DNA of 64,000 bases from Trinickia terrae (GTDB taxonomy: Bacteria; Pseudomonadota; Gammaproteobacteria; Burkholderiales; Burkholderiaceae): positions 1 to 64,000 of the forward strand of contig NZ_SWJE01000005.1 of the NCBI RefSeq assembly GCF_005144415.1, read 5' to 3'. Below the pieces are notes generated by a model. That model was not told the DNA's origin and made no database searches. It worked only from the letters and a program-made list of their open reading frames with translations. This document shows, piece by piece, positions 37,709-47,565 of the stretch. A program made the translations under genes and the position numbers. Position 1 is the first letter of the stretch, and every line of letters starts with the position of its first letter.

Positions 37709-40700
37709 ATGGGAGCGCAGGACATAATCGGAGTGATTAACGGCGGCCCGATCCAGCGCGAGCGCCTCCTGAAGCTCGACACGCCTCTCGGCGAGAACGT
37801 CCTGCTGCCGCAACGCGTAGTCGGCCATGCGCGGCTCGGCCGTCACTTCGAATTCACGCTCGACGCCGTTTCAACGTCCGATGCCATTGAACTCAAGAAG
37901 CTGATTGCGCAGCCCATCACGCTCTGGATGCAGCAGTCCGATAAAACCTATTTGCCGCATCACGGTTATGTCCACACCGCGCGCCGTCTCGGTTCGGATA
38001 GCGGCCTGACGACATATCAATTCGCGTTCGCGTCGTGGATGCATTTTCTGAAGTTCCGCAAGGACGCTCGCATTTGGCAGGATAAATCCGCCGACGCCAT
38101 CCTTGCCGATGTCTTCAACCAGCACCCGCAAGCGCAAGGCGCATTCCGCTTCGCGCTGCAAAACCCCCTGCCGTCGCGCTCGTTCTGCGTGCAATACGAG
38201 GACGATTGGAATTTCTGCCTGCGGCTGATGGAAAGCGAAGGCCTTTACGGTTGGTTCGAGCAGGCGCAGGACGGCAAGTCGCATACGCTCGTCGTGACCG
38301 ACAACCTCTCGTCGCTGAACGCGCTCTCGCCGCAGTCGGTGCAGTTCTATCGAGCGGGCACCGGCAGCGAGACCGACGCGCTCGTGCAGTGGTCCGGCAC
38401 GCGCACGCTGCAGAGCACGACGCTCACCACGCGCACCTTCGACTACAAGGCGCCGTCGGCCGCCGGCAATCCGAAGGGCACGTCGGTGCCGACGCTCGCG
38501 ACCCAGGGCGATCTCCCGCAGCAGGCCGAGGTCTACGAATACACGGGCGCGTACTCGTACAACGATCAGCAGCGCGGCGACCATCTCACGCAGATCCGCA
38601 TGGAGGAGTGGGAGTCGCGCGCCAAGCGCTTTCATGGCGCCGGCGCCCTGCGCGGCGCGGACGCGGGCCGCTGGTTCGAACTGGCCGATCATCCCGAGCA
38701 CGACCAGGACAGCGCGCAGAACCGCCAGTTCGCGATCATCGAGGCCGCGTGGTTCATCGAAAACAACCTGCCCGTCTCGGCGCAGCAGCCGCTCTTTCCG
38801 CACAGCCTTCAAGCGCAGCTCGCGTCGGTGAGGGCCGCGCATGCTCATGCATCGGATGTGCTCACGGCGCCGCACACGGACGGAAGCGAAGGTTTCTTCC
38901 TGGTCGAGATCGAGGCGCAGCGCAAGGCCGTGGCGTATCGCAGTCCGCTCGAACATCACAAGCCGAAGATGCGGATGCAGACGGCGATCGTCGTCGGGCC
39001 CGAGAACGAAGAGGTCCATACGGACTCGCTGAACCGGATCAAGGTGCGATTCCATTGGGACCGCCTGAACGCCGGCGACGAGAAAGCATCGTGCTGGGTG
39101 CGCGTCGCGATGTCCGATACGGGCGGCGGTTACGGCGGCGTGCATGTGCCGCGCGTGGGCGAGGAGGTGATGGTCGACTGGCTCGACGGCGACTGCGATC
39201 GTCCGATCGTCACCGGCCGCGCCTACAACGGCTCGACGAGCCCGCAGTGGCATTCGAACGGGCTGCTGTCGGGGTATCGGTCGAAGGAGCATCAGGGCAG
39301 CGGCTACAACCAGATGGTGATGGACGATGCGACCGGGCAGAACCGCGTGCAGCTCTACAGCAGCAGCTCGAATGCGGCGCTGCATCTGGGCTACCTGATC
39401 GCGCAGGACGGCAACTCGCGCGGCGCGTATCTCGGCAGCGGGTTCGACTTGAAGTCCGATGCGTATGGCGCGGTGCGGGCCGGACAAGGGCTGTACGTCT
39501 CGACCTACGCGAAATCGGCGGCGAGCCAGCAGCTCGATGTCAGCGAAACGCAATCGCAGCTCGTGAACGCGGAGAGCGTGATCGAGGCGATGTCGCAGGC
39601 GAGCGTCGCGCACCAGGCGGAGGATTTGACGCCTGGGCACGATGCGCTGAAGTCATTCACCGATGCGACGCAGAACAGCGTATCGGGCGCCGCCGCGAGC
39701 GGCGGTAACACGGCAGGCGGTGGCACCGGCAACGCAAACGCATTCAAGCAGCCGGTGATCGCGATGGGAAGTCCTGCCGGCATCGCGTTGTCGACACAGC
39801 AGTCCGTGCATGTCGCCGCGACCGAACATATCAACCTGGTGAGCGGACAGAGCACGCATCTCGCAGCCGGCAAATCGCTGATCGCGAGCGTCGGCGACAA
39901 GATCAGCCTCTTCGTGCAGAACGCGGGGATGAAGCTCTTCGCGGCGAAGGGCAAGGTCGAGGTCACCGCGCAGTCGGACAACCTCGAGGTCACCGCGCAG
40001 AAGACGATCAAGCTCCTCTCCGCGACCGACAACATCGAAGCCGCCGCCGACCAGGGCATCCTGCTCACCTCGGGCGGCGCCTATATCCGCATCTCGGGCG
40101 GCAACATCGAGATCCACGCGCCGGGCAATATCGACATCAAAGGCGCGCAGCACAGCTTCGCGGGGCCGGCGAGCCAAGGCTATCCGCTGCCGGCCGCGCG
40201 TCCCGACCAGCCGGGGCAGCTCGATCTGCTCCATCAGTATGCGAACGGCGAAGCGGTGAAGGGCGGGAAGTTCTCCGTGCTCGATGCCAACGGCGGCGTG
40301 CTGCGGCAAGGCGCTCTCGATGCGAGCGGGCGCACGACGGTGAGCGGCCTGCCGCCGGGCGTCGCGCAGGTGAAGTTCGACGTCGATCCGCGCGACCCGT
40401 CGCAGCCTGCCAACTACTTCAAGAGCATGAAGTGGCCTGCCGACCCGTCGACGCCTTCGAGCGGCGATGCGGCGGCGGCTTCGCAGATGGCGTCGCTCTT
40501 GCCCGCTGCGGGCAATGCCGGCAGCGCCGCGGGCGCCGCGAGTGCGCTCGGAGGCGTAGCCGGAAACGCATCGCAACTCGCCGGCCTCGCCAAAGCGGCG
40601 ACGCAAGGCGGCGGCGCGCTGGCATCCGCCGCGTCGGGGCAAGCGGAATCGCTCGCTCAAGGCGCGCTCATGAAAGCGTTGCCGTCCGCCGCCGGCAATG

Positions 40701-40801
40701 CGCTTTCGCAAGCGAACCAGTTGAGCGGTGCCGCCAAGGCGGTCAGTTCGATTGCGCAATCCGCGCGCAGCGGCTTGCCGGCGCTCAAAGGTCTTGTCTG
40801 A
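37709..40801 (+). CDS. tssI: Type VI secretion spike protein VgrG
   Basis: A 1030-residue VgrG. The N-terminal gp27-like part, with QYEDDWNFCLRLMESEGLYGWFEQ, runs to about residue 400. A gp5-like OB and needle region follows (CWVRVAMSDTGGGYGGVHVPRVGEEVMVDWLDGD), then a DUF2345 beta-helix region (about 690-830) and a C-terminal extension. The end (about 910-1030) is an alanine/glycine-rich helical tail that may bind the cargo. AAAGAGG precedes the ATG; GTG at 37703 is possible. The RHS gene follows after 81 bases. Confidence 0.93.
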   Translation: MGAQDIIGVINGGPIQRERLLKLDTPLGENVLLPQRVVGHARLGRHFEFTLDAVSTSDAIELKKLIAQPITLWMQQSDKTYLPHHGYVHTARRLGSDSGLTTYQFAFASWMHFLKFRKDARIWQDKSADAILADVFNQHPQAQGAFRFALQNPLPSRSFCVQYEDDWNFCLRLMESEGLYGWFEQAQDGKSHTLVVTDNLSSLNALSPQSVQFYRAGTGSETDALVQWSGTRTLQSTTLTTRTFDYKAPSAAGNPKGTSVPTLATQGDLPQQAEVYEYTGAYSYNDQQRGDHLTQIRMEEWESRAKRFHGAGALRGADAGRWFELADHPEHDQDSAQNRQFAIIEAAWFIENNLPVSAQQPLFPHSLQAQLASVRAAHAHASDVLTAPHTDGSEGFFLVEIEAQRKAVAYRSPLEHHKPKMRMQTAIVVGPENEEVHTDSLNRIKVRFHWDRLNAGDEKASCWVRVAMSDTGGGYGGVHVPRVGEEVMVDWLDGDCDRPIVTGRAYNGSTSPQWHSNGLLSGYRSKEHQGSGYNQMVMDDATGQNRVQLYSSSSNAALHLGYLIAQDGNSRGAYLGSGFDLKSDAYGAVRAGQGLYVSTYAKSAASQQLDVSETQSQLVNAESVIEAMSQASVAHQAEDLTPGHDALKSFTDATQNSVSGAAASGGNTAGGGTGNANAFKQPVIAMGSPAGIALSTQQSVHVAATEHINLVSGQSTHLAAGKSLIASVGDKISLFVQNAGMKLFAAKGKVEVTAQSDNLEVTAQKTIKLLSATDNIEAAADQGILLTSGGAYIRISGGNIEIHAPGNIDIKGAQHSFAGPASQGYPLPAARPDQPGQLDLLHQYANGEAVKGGKFSVLDANGGVLRQGALDASGRTTVSGLPPGVAQVKFDVDPRDPSQPANYFKSMKWPADPSTPSSGDAAAASQMASLLPAAGNAGSAAGAASALGGVAGNASQLAGLAKAATQGGGALASAASGQAESLAQGALMKALPSAAGNALSQANQLSGAAKAVSSIAQSARSGLPALKGLV

Positions 40802-40882
40802 GAAAGCGCAGGTTCAGCGCCCCAAGCCGACGCCCGCGCACAAGACGCCTCGCAAACAACGACACAACGCACCCGATTCGCC

Positions 40883-43800
40883 ATGAGCTCACCCGCAGCC
40901 CAAACCCCTGCCGTCCAACCGACCCAAGTCGCCATTGCGCCGCTCGTTCAAATCGTCAAGGAGGACGCAGCCTCGGCGGTCGATCAGTTCGACGCATGGC
41001 TCAAGAGCGTGAGCGATGGCTATATCACGTTCGATCGCGTCAAGTCGGTGGCCAATGCGATTCCCGTGGTGGCCAACATTCTGTCGGCCATCGACGTCGT
41101 GATGGATATCGCCCGCTTGATCGAAGCCGAATCGAGGGACTTCTTCGACTACCTCAATCTCGGCATCGACCTGATCGGCGTGATCCCCGTGCCTCCCGTG
41201 ATGGGCGAATTCCGCATGGGCGCGCGGCCGCTCCTGAAGCTCGCGCGCGAGGAGCTGATCAAGAGCGGCGAGGCGGTTGCCGGGGCCACCGTCCAAGCGA
41301 TCTCGGATGCAGTCATCGGCGCGCTGGTCGCACATTTGAGCACCAAGTTCGCGGGCGAGATCGAGGCCTTCGTGCAGGAAGTGCAGGCGAAACTCGCCGA
41401 GTTGCTGAATGCCTGCGCCGAGCATGCACGCCAGATCCTCGAAGGGCTGGCGCAGATTTTCGAGCGCGCGGCGGCGGGAACCTTGTTCGACAAGACCGGC
41501 AATGTGCGGGCGGCGAGCACGCATTTGCAGAACGTGGGCGACGGGTTTGTCGCGCATGACGCCAGGAAGGTCGTGGGCAACCTCTGGGAGTACCTCGAGG
41601 ACGGCGCCAAGGCGTTCGCCAAGGACTCCGCCAATCTCGTGACATGGGCCGCAAACGAAATCTCGCCCGAGACGAATCAGCGTCTCAAGAACATGGCCGA
41701 GGAGACGCGCAAGGCCATTCCGTTCGTGACCGGGAAAATCAAAGGCTTGAACAGCTCGGACGTCGGCGGCTTGATGTGGCTGTTGAACGCGCTGATGCAG
41801 GCGGTCGGCAAATGGCGGGCGAAACGCCTGCATGAGGGGCAGAGCGTCGGCATCAAGGAAGCGGGGAAAACCGAAGCTCAGCTGCACCGCGCGGAGGGCG
41901 AGCTGGAGACGGTGGGCAAGCAAGCCCCTGCCAAGCAACCCGGGCCGAACGATTGCAAGAACTGCCCGAAAGTCAGCAGCACGCCAAACTCGATCGGCTA
42001 CGCGCTCGGCGACGAACGTATCGACCACGCGGATTTCGTGCTGCCAGGCGCGCTGCCTATCGTGTGGGAACGCACGTATCGATCGTTTCTCGCCGCCTAT
42101 GACGAAGGCGAACTCGGCGCGCGTTGGATCACGCCGTACACCACGCGCTTCGATATCCACGAAGCGAAGCTCGTCTATCACGATCCGAGCGGGCGCAGCA
42201 TCGACTATCCACTGCTTCCCGCCGGCGCCACGCACGACGACTTGGGCGAAGGCATCACGCTCGCGCGCCTTGACGAAGCGTGGCTGACGCTCACGCGCGG
42301 CCACGAATTGCTCGAGGCATACGAGAAGCGCGGAGACGCGTTCCGTCTTGCCTTCATCAAGGACCGCTCGGGCAACCAGGTCACGCTCGATTACGACGAG
42401 CAGCAGCGGCTGAGCCGCTTGATCACGCCGCAGGCGATCGTTGCGTTCATGCACGACGGCGCGGGGCACGTGCTCGAAGCGATCCAGTTCGATGCCGAGG
42501 GCGAACGCGTCGGCAGGCTGGCGAGCTATACGTATGACAGCAACGGCGATTTGATCTCGGCCGCCGACCGCTACGGCAACAAGCGCGACTACGAGTACCA
42601 GCATCACCTCGTGACGCGCTACACGGATCGCACGGGTCGCGGCATGAATCTCGAGTGGGACGGCATCGGCCCCAAGGCGAAGTGCATTCGCGAATACGCC
42701 GACGACGGCAGCAAGGAAACGAAACTCGCGTGGCATCCCGACATCCGCCTCGTGTCCGCGACGGATGCGCTCGGCAATGTCAGCCGCCACTACTACGACA
42801 TCGACGGCTACACCTACCGGATCATCCATCCCGACGGCCTCGAGGAATGGTTCTATCGCGACGCGAACCACAACCTGACACAGCACATCTATCCGGATGG
42901 AAGCGTCGAGCGCTTCAGCTACGACGATCGCGGCAATCTGATCGAACAGCGTCGCCGCGACGGCAGCGTCGTGAAGCTCGCTTACGACAACAAGGACCAG
43001 GTGACGGAGATCACCGATTCGGAAGGCCATCGCTGGCTGCGCGAGTACGACGACGCGGGGCTCGTCACGTCGCAAACCGATCCGCTCGGGAACGAGACGA
43101 AATACAGCTATAACAAGCAGGGCTTGCCTACGGAAATCGTCGACGCAAAAGGCGGCGCCAAGGTGCTGGCCTACGACGCTTCAGGCCAGCCGACGAGCTA
43201 TACGGATTGCTCGGGCAAGACGACGAAGTGGCAATACGACGCCGAAGGGCGCTTGCTGGAAACGAAAGACGCCGCGGGCGGAAGCGCTACGTATCGCTAT
43301 GGCGCCAATGGACAGCCCAGCGCGGTGATCACGCCTGCCGGAACGGAAAAGCTCGAGCACGATGCCGAAGGCCGGCTCCTGTCGCATACCGATGCGCTGA
43401 ACCGAACGACGCATTTCTCCTACGACGCGGCGGGCCGGATCGCGAGCCGTCGCGATGCGATGAGCCAGGTGCTCGCTTACCGCTATGACCGGATCGGGCG
43501 GCTCTCCGGGCTCACCGATCCCAATCACGCGACCTATTCGTTCAGCTATGACCCGGCCGGCCGGTTGCTGGAAGAAATCGGCTTCGACGGTAAAGAGACG
43601 CGCTATGCGTATGACGCTGCAAGCGGGCGATTGCTGTCTGTCGAAGAAGGCGGGCAGAGCACCGAGCTCGAATACGACGGCAACGGCCGGCTCTCGCGCC
43701 GAGCGGCTGGCGAGAGCGAAGAGCGGTTCGCCTACGACGGCAGCGGCCGTTTGATCGATGCGCAAAACGGCTTTAGCCGCGTGCAGCGTTTCTTCGATCC

Positions 43801-45556
43801 GGTCGGCAATCTGGTGCGTGAACATCACGCGTACAACGTGTTCGGCGAGCGTCGCAGCTATGTTTGGCGTCACGAGTATGACGAGATCGGCACACGGGTC
43901 AAGACGATTCGCCCCGATGGACATATCGTCGATTGGCTGACGTACGGCTCCGGCCACGTGCACGGGATGATGCTCGATGGCCGCGAGCTGATCCAGTTCG
44001 AGCGCGACGATTTGCATCGCGAGACGCAACGCACGCTATCGAGCCGCATTGCGCAGAGCACGCAGTACGATCCTGCCGGGCGTGTGTTGGAGCAGTCGCT
44101 GAAACGCGCTGGCGCGCCTGCTCCGTTTGCGGCGAGAGAGTATCGCTATGACGCTGCGGGGCAGCTCAAGCAGATCGACGATATTCGCCAGGGCGTGACG
44201 ACGTATCAGTACGATCCGGTCGGGCGGTTGCTCGAAGCGATCAGTCCGGTGGCGAAGGAACGGTTTGCGTTCGATCCGGCCAGCAATATCGTCGATGCGG
44301 GGAGTCCGGAGCGGGCGCGTACCGAGGACGGTGGCTTGCGGCACGAGAATACGCTGCCACCGCAAACGCCCAAGGTGCTTGGGAATTTGCTGAAGGAATA
44401 TGCGGGCACGCACTTCGAATACGACGCGCGCGGGAATTTGCTTGCGAAGCAGTCGCCGCAGGGCGTGCAGCGGTATGAGTGGGATGCCTTCAATCGGATG
44501 AAGGCGGCCGATGTCGAAGAGGTGAATCGACGGCATCGAGCGCGGTATTTCTATGATGCGTTTGGGCGGCGGATCGGGAAGGAGGTCGATGGCGCTCGAA
44601 CTGTGTTCGGGTGGGATGGGGATACGCTTGCGTTTGAAAGTGTGGGTGAGCGCAGCACGCACTATGTGTATGAAGTTGGCTCGTTCGTGCCGCTCGCGCA
44701 GTATGTGGCGGGGGCGGTGGAGGGTGTCGCGACGCCGGAGTGGAAGACGACGGATCGGTATGCGCCGGAGGATGATCCGTTGCAGCGTACGCCGGAGCCG
44801 GCTTCATCTGCGCATGTCTTTTACTATCATTGTGATCAGATCGGCACGCCGCAGCTGCTCACCGATGAGCTCGGTGAGGTGGTCTGGGAAGCGAAGTACA
44901 AGGCGTGGGGTGAAGCGAAGGAAGTTATCGCGCGGGTGTCGAAGGCCGCGCAGGTTGAACCAAGGAATCCGATTCGGTTTCAGGGGCAGCAGTGGGATGA
45001 GGAGACGGGGTATTCGTATAACCGGTATCGGTACTATGACTCGCAGCACGGTCGCTTCATCGCTCAAGATCCGATCAGGCTCGCGGGTGGTATAAACGTC
45101 TATCAATACGCCTCGAACCCAGTAACGTGGATCGACCCATTTGGGTTGGCACCCTGCAATCTCGTCCGTTACAAGATCCGGGATGATATAACGCCGCAAG
45201 CGGGATCTCGTCAAACCGGCATAAACCGCGCGTGGAGGGGTGAACAGGACTTAGTCCGAACTACGGGTTCGGGAACCGTGGACTGGACGCCTGCACAGAT
45301 GGATGAGTTGGAAAGTACAGGGAAGGTGTCTGGATTCACGGGGCATCACATTAACAATGTCGAAAGTAACCCTGCTTGGGCCGGGGATCCGCGCAATATC
45401 GTATTTTTGTCGAATGGGCCGAACGGTGGCGACCATTTGAACAGTTTGCAAGGTCACCGCGGCAATTACCAAAACCCTACATCTGGTCGATTGATCGATC
45501 GGTCGGCCATGATCACTCAGCACCAAAGAGAGAGTGAAAATGCGAGATGTCGATAG
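40883..45556 (+). CDS. rhs: RHS-repeat effector with C-terminal HNH/GHH-type nuclease toxin
   Basis: A 1557-residue polymorphic toxin. Residues 1-330 are a helical region with a hydrophobic segment (about 55-125) but no PAAR motif. A CKNCPKV motif near 355 precedes a DUF6531-like domain. YD/RHS repeats fill about 500-1400, ending with RYRYYDSQHGRFIAQDPIRL and the release motif DPFGL (1418-1422). The last 135 residues are the toxin: TGHHINNV, then NPAWAGDPRNIVFL and two later histidines suggest an HNH/endonuclease VII fold that would cut DNA. GC falls sharply at the toxin boundary. It would be delivered by the adjacent VgrG. The immunity gene overlaps its 3' end. Confidence 0.93.
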   Translation: MSSPAAQTPAVQPTQVAIAPLVQIVKEDAASAVDQFDAWLKSVSDGYITFDRVKSVANAIPVVANILSAIDVVMDIARLIEAESRDFFDYLNLGIDLIGVIPVPPVMGEFRMGARPLLKLAREELIKSGEAVAGATVQAISDAVIGALVAHLSTKFAGEIEAFVQEVQAKLAELLNACAEHARQILEGLAQIFERAAAGTLFDKTGNVRAASTHLQNVGDGFVAHDARKVVGNLWEYLEDGAKAFAKDSANLVTWAANEISPETNQRLKNMAEETRKAIPFVTGKIKGLNSSDVGGLMWLLNALMQAVGKWRAKRLHEGQSVGIKEAGKTEAQLHRAEGELETVGKQAPAKQPGPNDCKNCPKVSSTPNSIGYALGDERIDHADFVLPGALPIVWERTYRSFLAAYDEGELGARWITPYTTRFDIHEAKLVYHDPSGRSIDYPLLPAGATHDDLGEGITLARLDEAWLTLTRGHELLEAYEKRGDAFRLAFIKDRSGNQVTLDYDEQQRLSRLITPQAIVAFMHDGAGHVLEAIQFDAEGERVGRLASYTYDSNGDLISAADRYGNKRDYEYQHHLVTRYTDRTGRGMNLEWDGIGPKAKCIREYADDGSKETKLAWHPDIRLVSATDALGNVSRHYYDIDGYTYRIIHPDGLEEWFYRDANHNLTQHIYPDGSVERFSYDDRGNLIEQRRRDGSVVKLAYDNKDQVTEITDSEGHRWLREYDDAGLVTSQTDPLGNETKYSYNKQGLPTEIVDAKGGAKVLAYDASGQPTSYTDCSGKTTKWQYDAEGRLLETKDAAGGSATYRYGANGQPSAVITPAGTEKLEHDAEGRLLSHTDALNRTTHFSYDAAGRIASRRDAMSQVLAYRYDRIGRLSGLTDPNHATYSFSYDPAGRLLEEIGFDGKETRYAYDAASGRLLSVEEGGQSTELEYDGNGRLSRRAAGESEERFAYDGSGRLIDAQNGFSRVQRFFDPVGNLVREHHAYNVFGERRSYVWRHEYDEIGTRVKTIRPDGHIVDWLTYGSGHVHGMMLDGRELIQFERDDLHRETQRTLSSRIAQSTQYDPAGRVLEQSLKRAGAPAPFAAREYRYDAAGQLKQIDDIRQGVTTYQYDPVGRLLEAISPVAKERFAFDPASNIVDAGSPERARTEDGGLRHENTLPPQTPKVLGNLLKEYAGTHFEYDARGNLLAKQSPQGVQRYEWDAFNRMKAADVEEVNRRHRARYFYDAFGRRIGKEVDGARTVFGWDGDTLAFESVGERSTHYVYEVGSFVPLAQYVAGAVEGVATPEWKTTDRYAPEDDPLQRTPEPASSAHVFYYHCDQIGTPQLLTDELGEVVWEAKYKAWGEAKEVIARVSKAAQVEPRNPIRFQGQQWDEETGYSYNRYRYYDSQHGRFIAQDPIRLAGGINVYQYASNPVTWIDPFGLAPCNLVRYKIRDDITPQAGSRQTGINRAWRGEQDLVRTTGSGTVDWTPAQMDELESTGKVSGFTGHHINNVESNPAWAGDPRNIVFLSNGPNGGDHLNSLQGHRGNYQNPTSGRLIDRSAMITQHQRESENARCR

Positions 45557-46118
45557 TATTTTTGATGAAATTCGCCAAATGCTTGGTGTGTGCTCTAGCA
45601 GTACAGGTAGCGTCATTGCAACGGTAGCGGCAGGATTGCCTGCGAATCAGGAGATTTCCAAGTGGCTTGCTGCGCTAAAGGGATGCGATCTGTTGATTCC
45701 CTGGTCCGCAGAAGAATTGCGACTGCATGGGAGCAAAGAGAGTTTGAACGACGGGCAGATTGGATATCGCTTAGACAGGGCGGGGCGCCGGCTACCAGAT
45801 TGGCCGGATGAATGGCTGGTACTTGGAGCGATAAGCGGTGACCCGATTATCGGAGAAGTCAGCGAGAACGGCTGCGCCATCCTTTTTGCTCGGCATGGCG
45901 CTGGGAAGTGGCAGGCGAAAGTTGCCTCGAGCTCCATGGAGCCGTTTGCGACGGTCTTGTTGACTTGGTGTGACCTATTCGTTCAACAGTATTCGAAAGA
46001 TATTTATGACGATACGTTCGCTATTCGACCTGACTTCTTGGCCGAACTCAGGCAGCGCATTGATCAAACATTGCCAGTTGCTGAGGCCGATGTTTTTATG
46101 AGCATGGTTGACGGATAG
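45540..46118 (+). CDS. Probable immunity protein for the RHS toxin
   Basis: A 192-residue cytoplasmic-looking protein whose ATG overlaps the end of the rhs gene by 17 bases (GTG at 45534 is an alternative), the usual place of a cognate immunity gene. The part with WPDEWLVLGAISGDPIIGEV and ILFARHGAGKWQ resembles the SMI1/KNR4 (SUKH) superfamily of immunity proteins. GC is lower than in the window at large. The pairing with the nuclease domain is inferred from position. Confidence 0.75.
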   Translation: MRDVDSIFDEIRQMLGVCSSSTGSVIATVAAGLPANQEISKWLAALKGCDLLIPWSAEELRLHGSKESLNDGQIGYRLDRAGRRLPDWPDEWLVLGAISGDPIIGEVSENGCAILFARHGAGKWQAKVASSSMEPFATVLLTWCDLFVQQYSKDIYDDTFAIRPDFLAELRQRIDQTLPVAEADVFMSMVDG

Positions 46119-46130
46119 CGGCGACCATTT

Positions 46131-46347
46131 ATGAAGCTGCGAGATGTGCCCAACGATATTGATCGCGCTGCCCGCGTCCTATCGCGAGCTAATGCGCTAT
46201 TCGGACGGCGCCTTGCTGGACAGCGGAGTTTCGGTCTACTCGGTGGACGATATATGGGAGCGAAACACCACTTATTCAACGCATCTCTGGTATCAAACGC
46301 ACCCCGAGACGGGGAACGGGTATAACCGGGACCATCGAAACGATTGA
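46131..46347 (+). pseudogene. Fragment of an SMI1/KNR4-type immunity gene
   Basis: From 46144 the frame reads ALPASYRELMRYSDGALL and then VYSVDDIWERNTTY, matching the LPxxYxxxxxxSxGA...IYxxDxIxERN core of SMI1/KNR4 proteins. It stops after about 60 residues and lacks the N- and C-terminal parts. A second overlapping frame from the ATG at 46131 does not continue the homology. It is most likely a decayed orphan immunity gene. Confidence 0.55.
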
Positions 46348-46354
46348 GGTCGAG

Positions 46355-46726
46355 ATGAACCCATCCTTGAATGACCAGGCCTACAAGGTGATTTCTGAAT
46401 TCCTTAGTATGCTTAACTCCATGGATGAAGTGGCACTAGAGTCGAGGTTTGGCGTTACCGGACCAATTCTCGAGGAGATATGCGAGTGCCTCGACGATTA
46501 CTTTGGAAGAAAACCCAGTGTCAGCCTGGCACCGGTTGATGTAGCGTTCTCAGGCAAGAGAGGATCGAGACCGTATATTGATCTCTTCGAGATGAACGAC
46601 GGCCGATCCTGGGGGGCAGAATGCGTACTTTGGGTAGATGGGAGGGCAGAAGAGCCTATTTTGCATGTAGAACTGATCGAAACGGGTAACGGACTCGATC
46701 TGAGGTACAAGTACATCGGTTCGTAA
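46355..46726 (+). CDS. Hypothetical protein in the immunity-gene string
   Basis: A 123-residue acidic protein without signal or membrane segments. It has an N-terminal helical part and a C-terminal beta-rich part (WGAECVLWVDG, then ILHVELIETGNGLDLRYKY). The composition is typical of immunity proteins, and it sits among genes of that kind behind an RHS toxin, so an immunity role is suspected from position only. GC is low for this genome. Confidence 0.6.
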   Translation: MNPSLNDQAYKVISEFLSMLNSMDEVALESRFGVTGPILEEICECLDDYFGRKPSVSLAPVDVAFSGKRGSRPYIDLFEMNDGRSWGAECVLWVDGRAEEPILHVELIETGNGLDLRYKYIGS

Positions 46727-46894
46727 TGAACGTAACTACCCCAGCGACGGTAAAGTCGTCCGTGCGTATTCATGTATGCACACTCCGGCAGATTAGGTGT
46801 TAGGGTCTTGCCACAGAGATCAAAGAGGTGGCAGGCGGCATGAAGGTGGCTACGAGGACGAAAGCCAAAGTGCGGCTAACCATGAAGTGCAGCA

Positions 46895-47356
46895 ATGTAC
46901 GAGAATGAATTTGCAAATGGCGGTCCACAGGTTTCTATGGACGACCTTCAACACGCTGAAGCCGACATGGGCGTCCAGCTGCCGCAAGACTTCAAGGACT
47001 ATTTGTTATTTGCCAACGGTGGTGTTCCCAGCAAGGCCTATTGGCCGATTGATGGGGGAGAATATCTTTGGGTGAAGCGCTTTCTTTCGCTCAAAGATTC
47101 ACTCGGGCGAGGCAGGCCGATCGAGGAAACATACGCCCTCGGGTTGCAGAAAGCGTTCCTCTCGCCGAATCTCATTCCGTTCGCGATTGACCACGGAGGG
47201 AACTACTTCTGCCTGGACCGCGACGGTGTTTATTTCTATGTAGTCGATGCATGGCGCGCAGAAGTTGGTTTCGAAGAAAACGCGCGTCACGCGAAGCGCC
47301 ATCTTACCGATGGAATACGCTCGTTTATAAATGGGCTAGAAGAGGACGGGTACTGA
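46895..47356 (+). CDS. SMI1/KNR4 family (SUKH) immunity-like protein
   Basis: A 153-residue protein with the SUKH core: EADMGVQLPQDFKDYLLFANGG, then LIPFAIDHGGNYFCLD and VYFYVVDAW. Such proteins neutralise many RHS and contact-dependent nuclease toxins. It has no adjacent toxin of its own, so it is probably an orphan immunity gene kept from earlier toxin exchanges. The start at 46895 lacks a strong ribosome binding site. Confidence 0.8.
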   Translation: MYENEFANGGPQVSMDDLQHAEADMGVQLPQDFKDYLLFANGGVPSKAYWPIDGGEYLWVKRFLSLKDSLGRGRPIEETYALGLQKAFLSPNLIPFAIDHGGNYFCLDRDGVYFYVVDAWRAEVGFEENARHAKRHLTDGIRSFINGLEEDGY

Positions 47357-47565
47357 TCCGTGCCGCGGAGACGGAATCGGGATGAACCCTGCCCAAGTCA
47401 TTCTCAGACTGGCTGTTGGACAACAACGGTAAAGCATTGGGTGCTTTGGTTGTGTTTCCTGTCTTTGATGCACGTGATTCCCGTAAGATAACCGCCAACT
47501 CGATGCATGGTAGTCCGGGTTATACAGCCGTATCCTCTGTCCTCTGAGCTGCCCGCCCCGGCATC

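Noticed and set aside
45541..46149. Shared TGCGAGATGT near the starts of the immunity gene and of the fragment downstream
   Set aside because: Ten bases is too short to claim duplication, and the proteins do not align beyond it.
46797..47075. A 92-codon frame starting before the SMI1/KNR4 gene
   Set aside because: It overlaps the SMI1/KNR4 gene in another frame and shows no domain features.
47357..47565. Possible insertion-sequence remnant between the immunity genes and the penicillin-binding protein gene
   Set aside because: No terminal inverted repeats or transposase fragment could be found.
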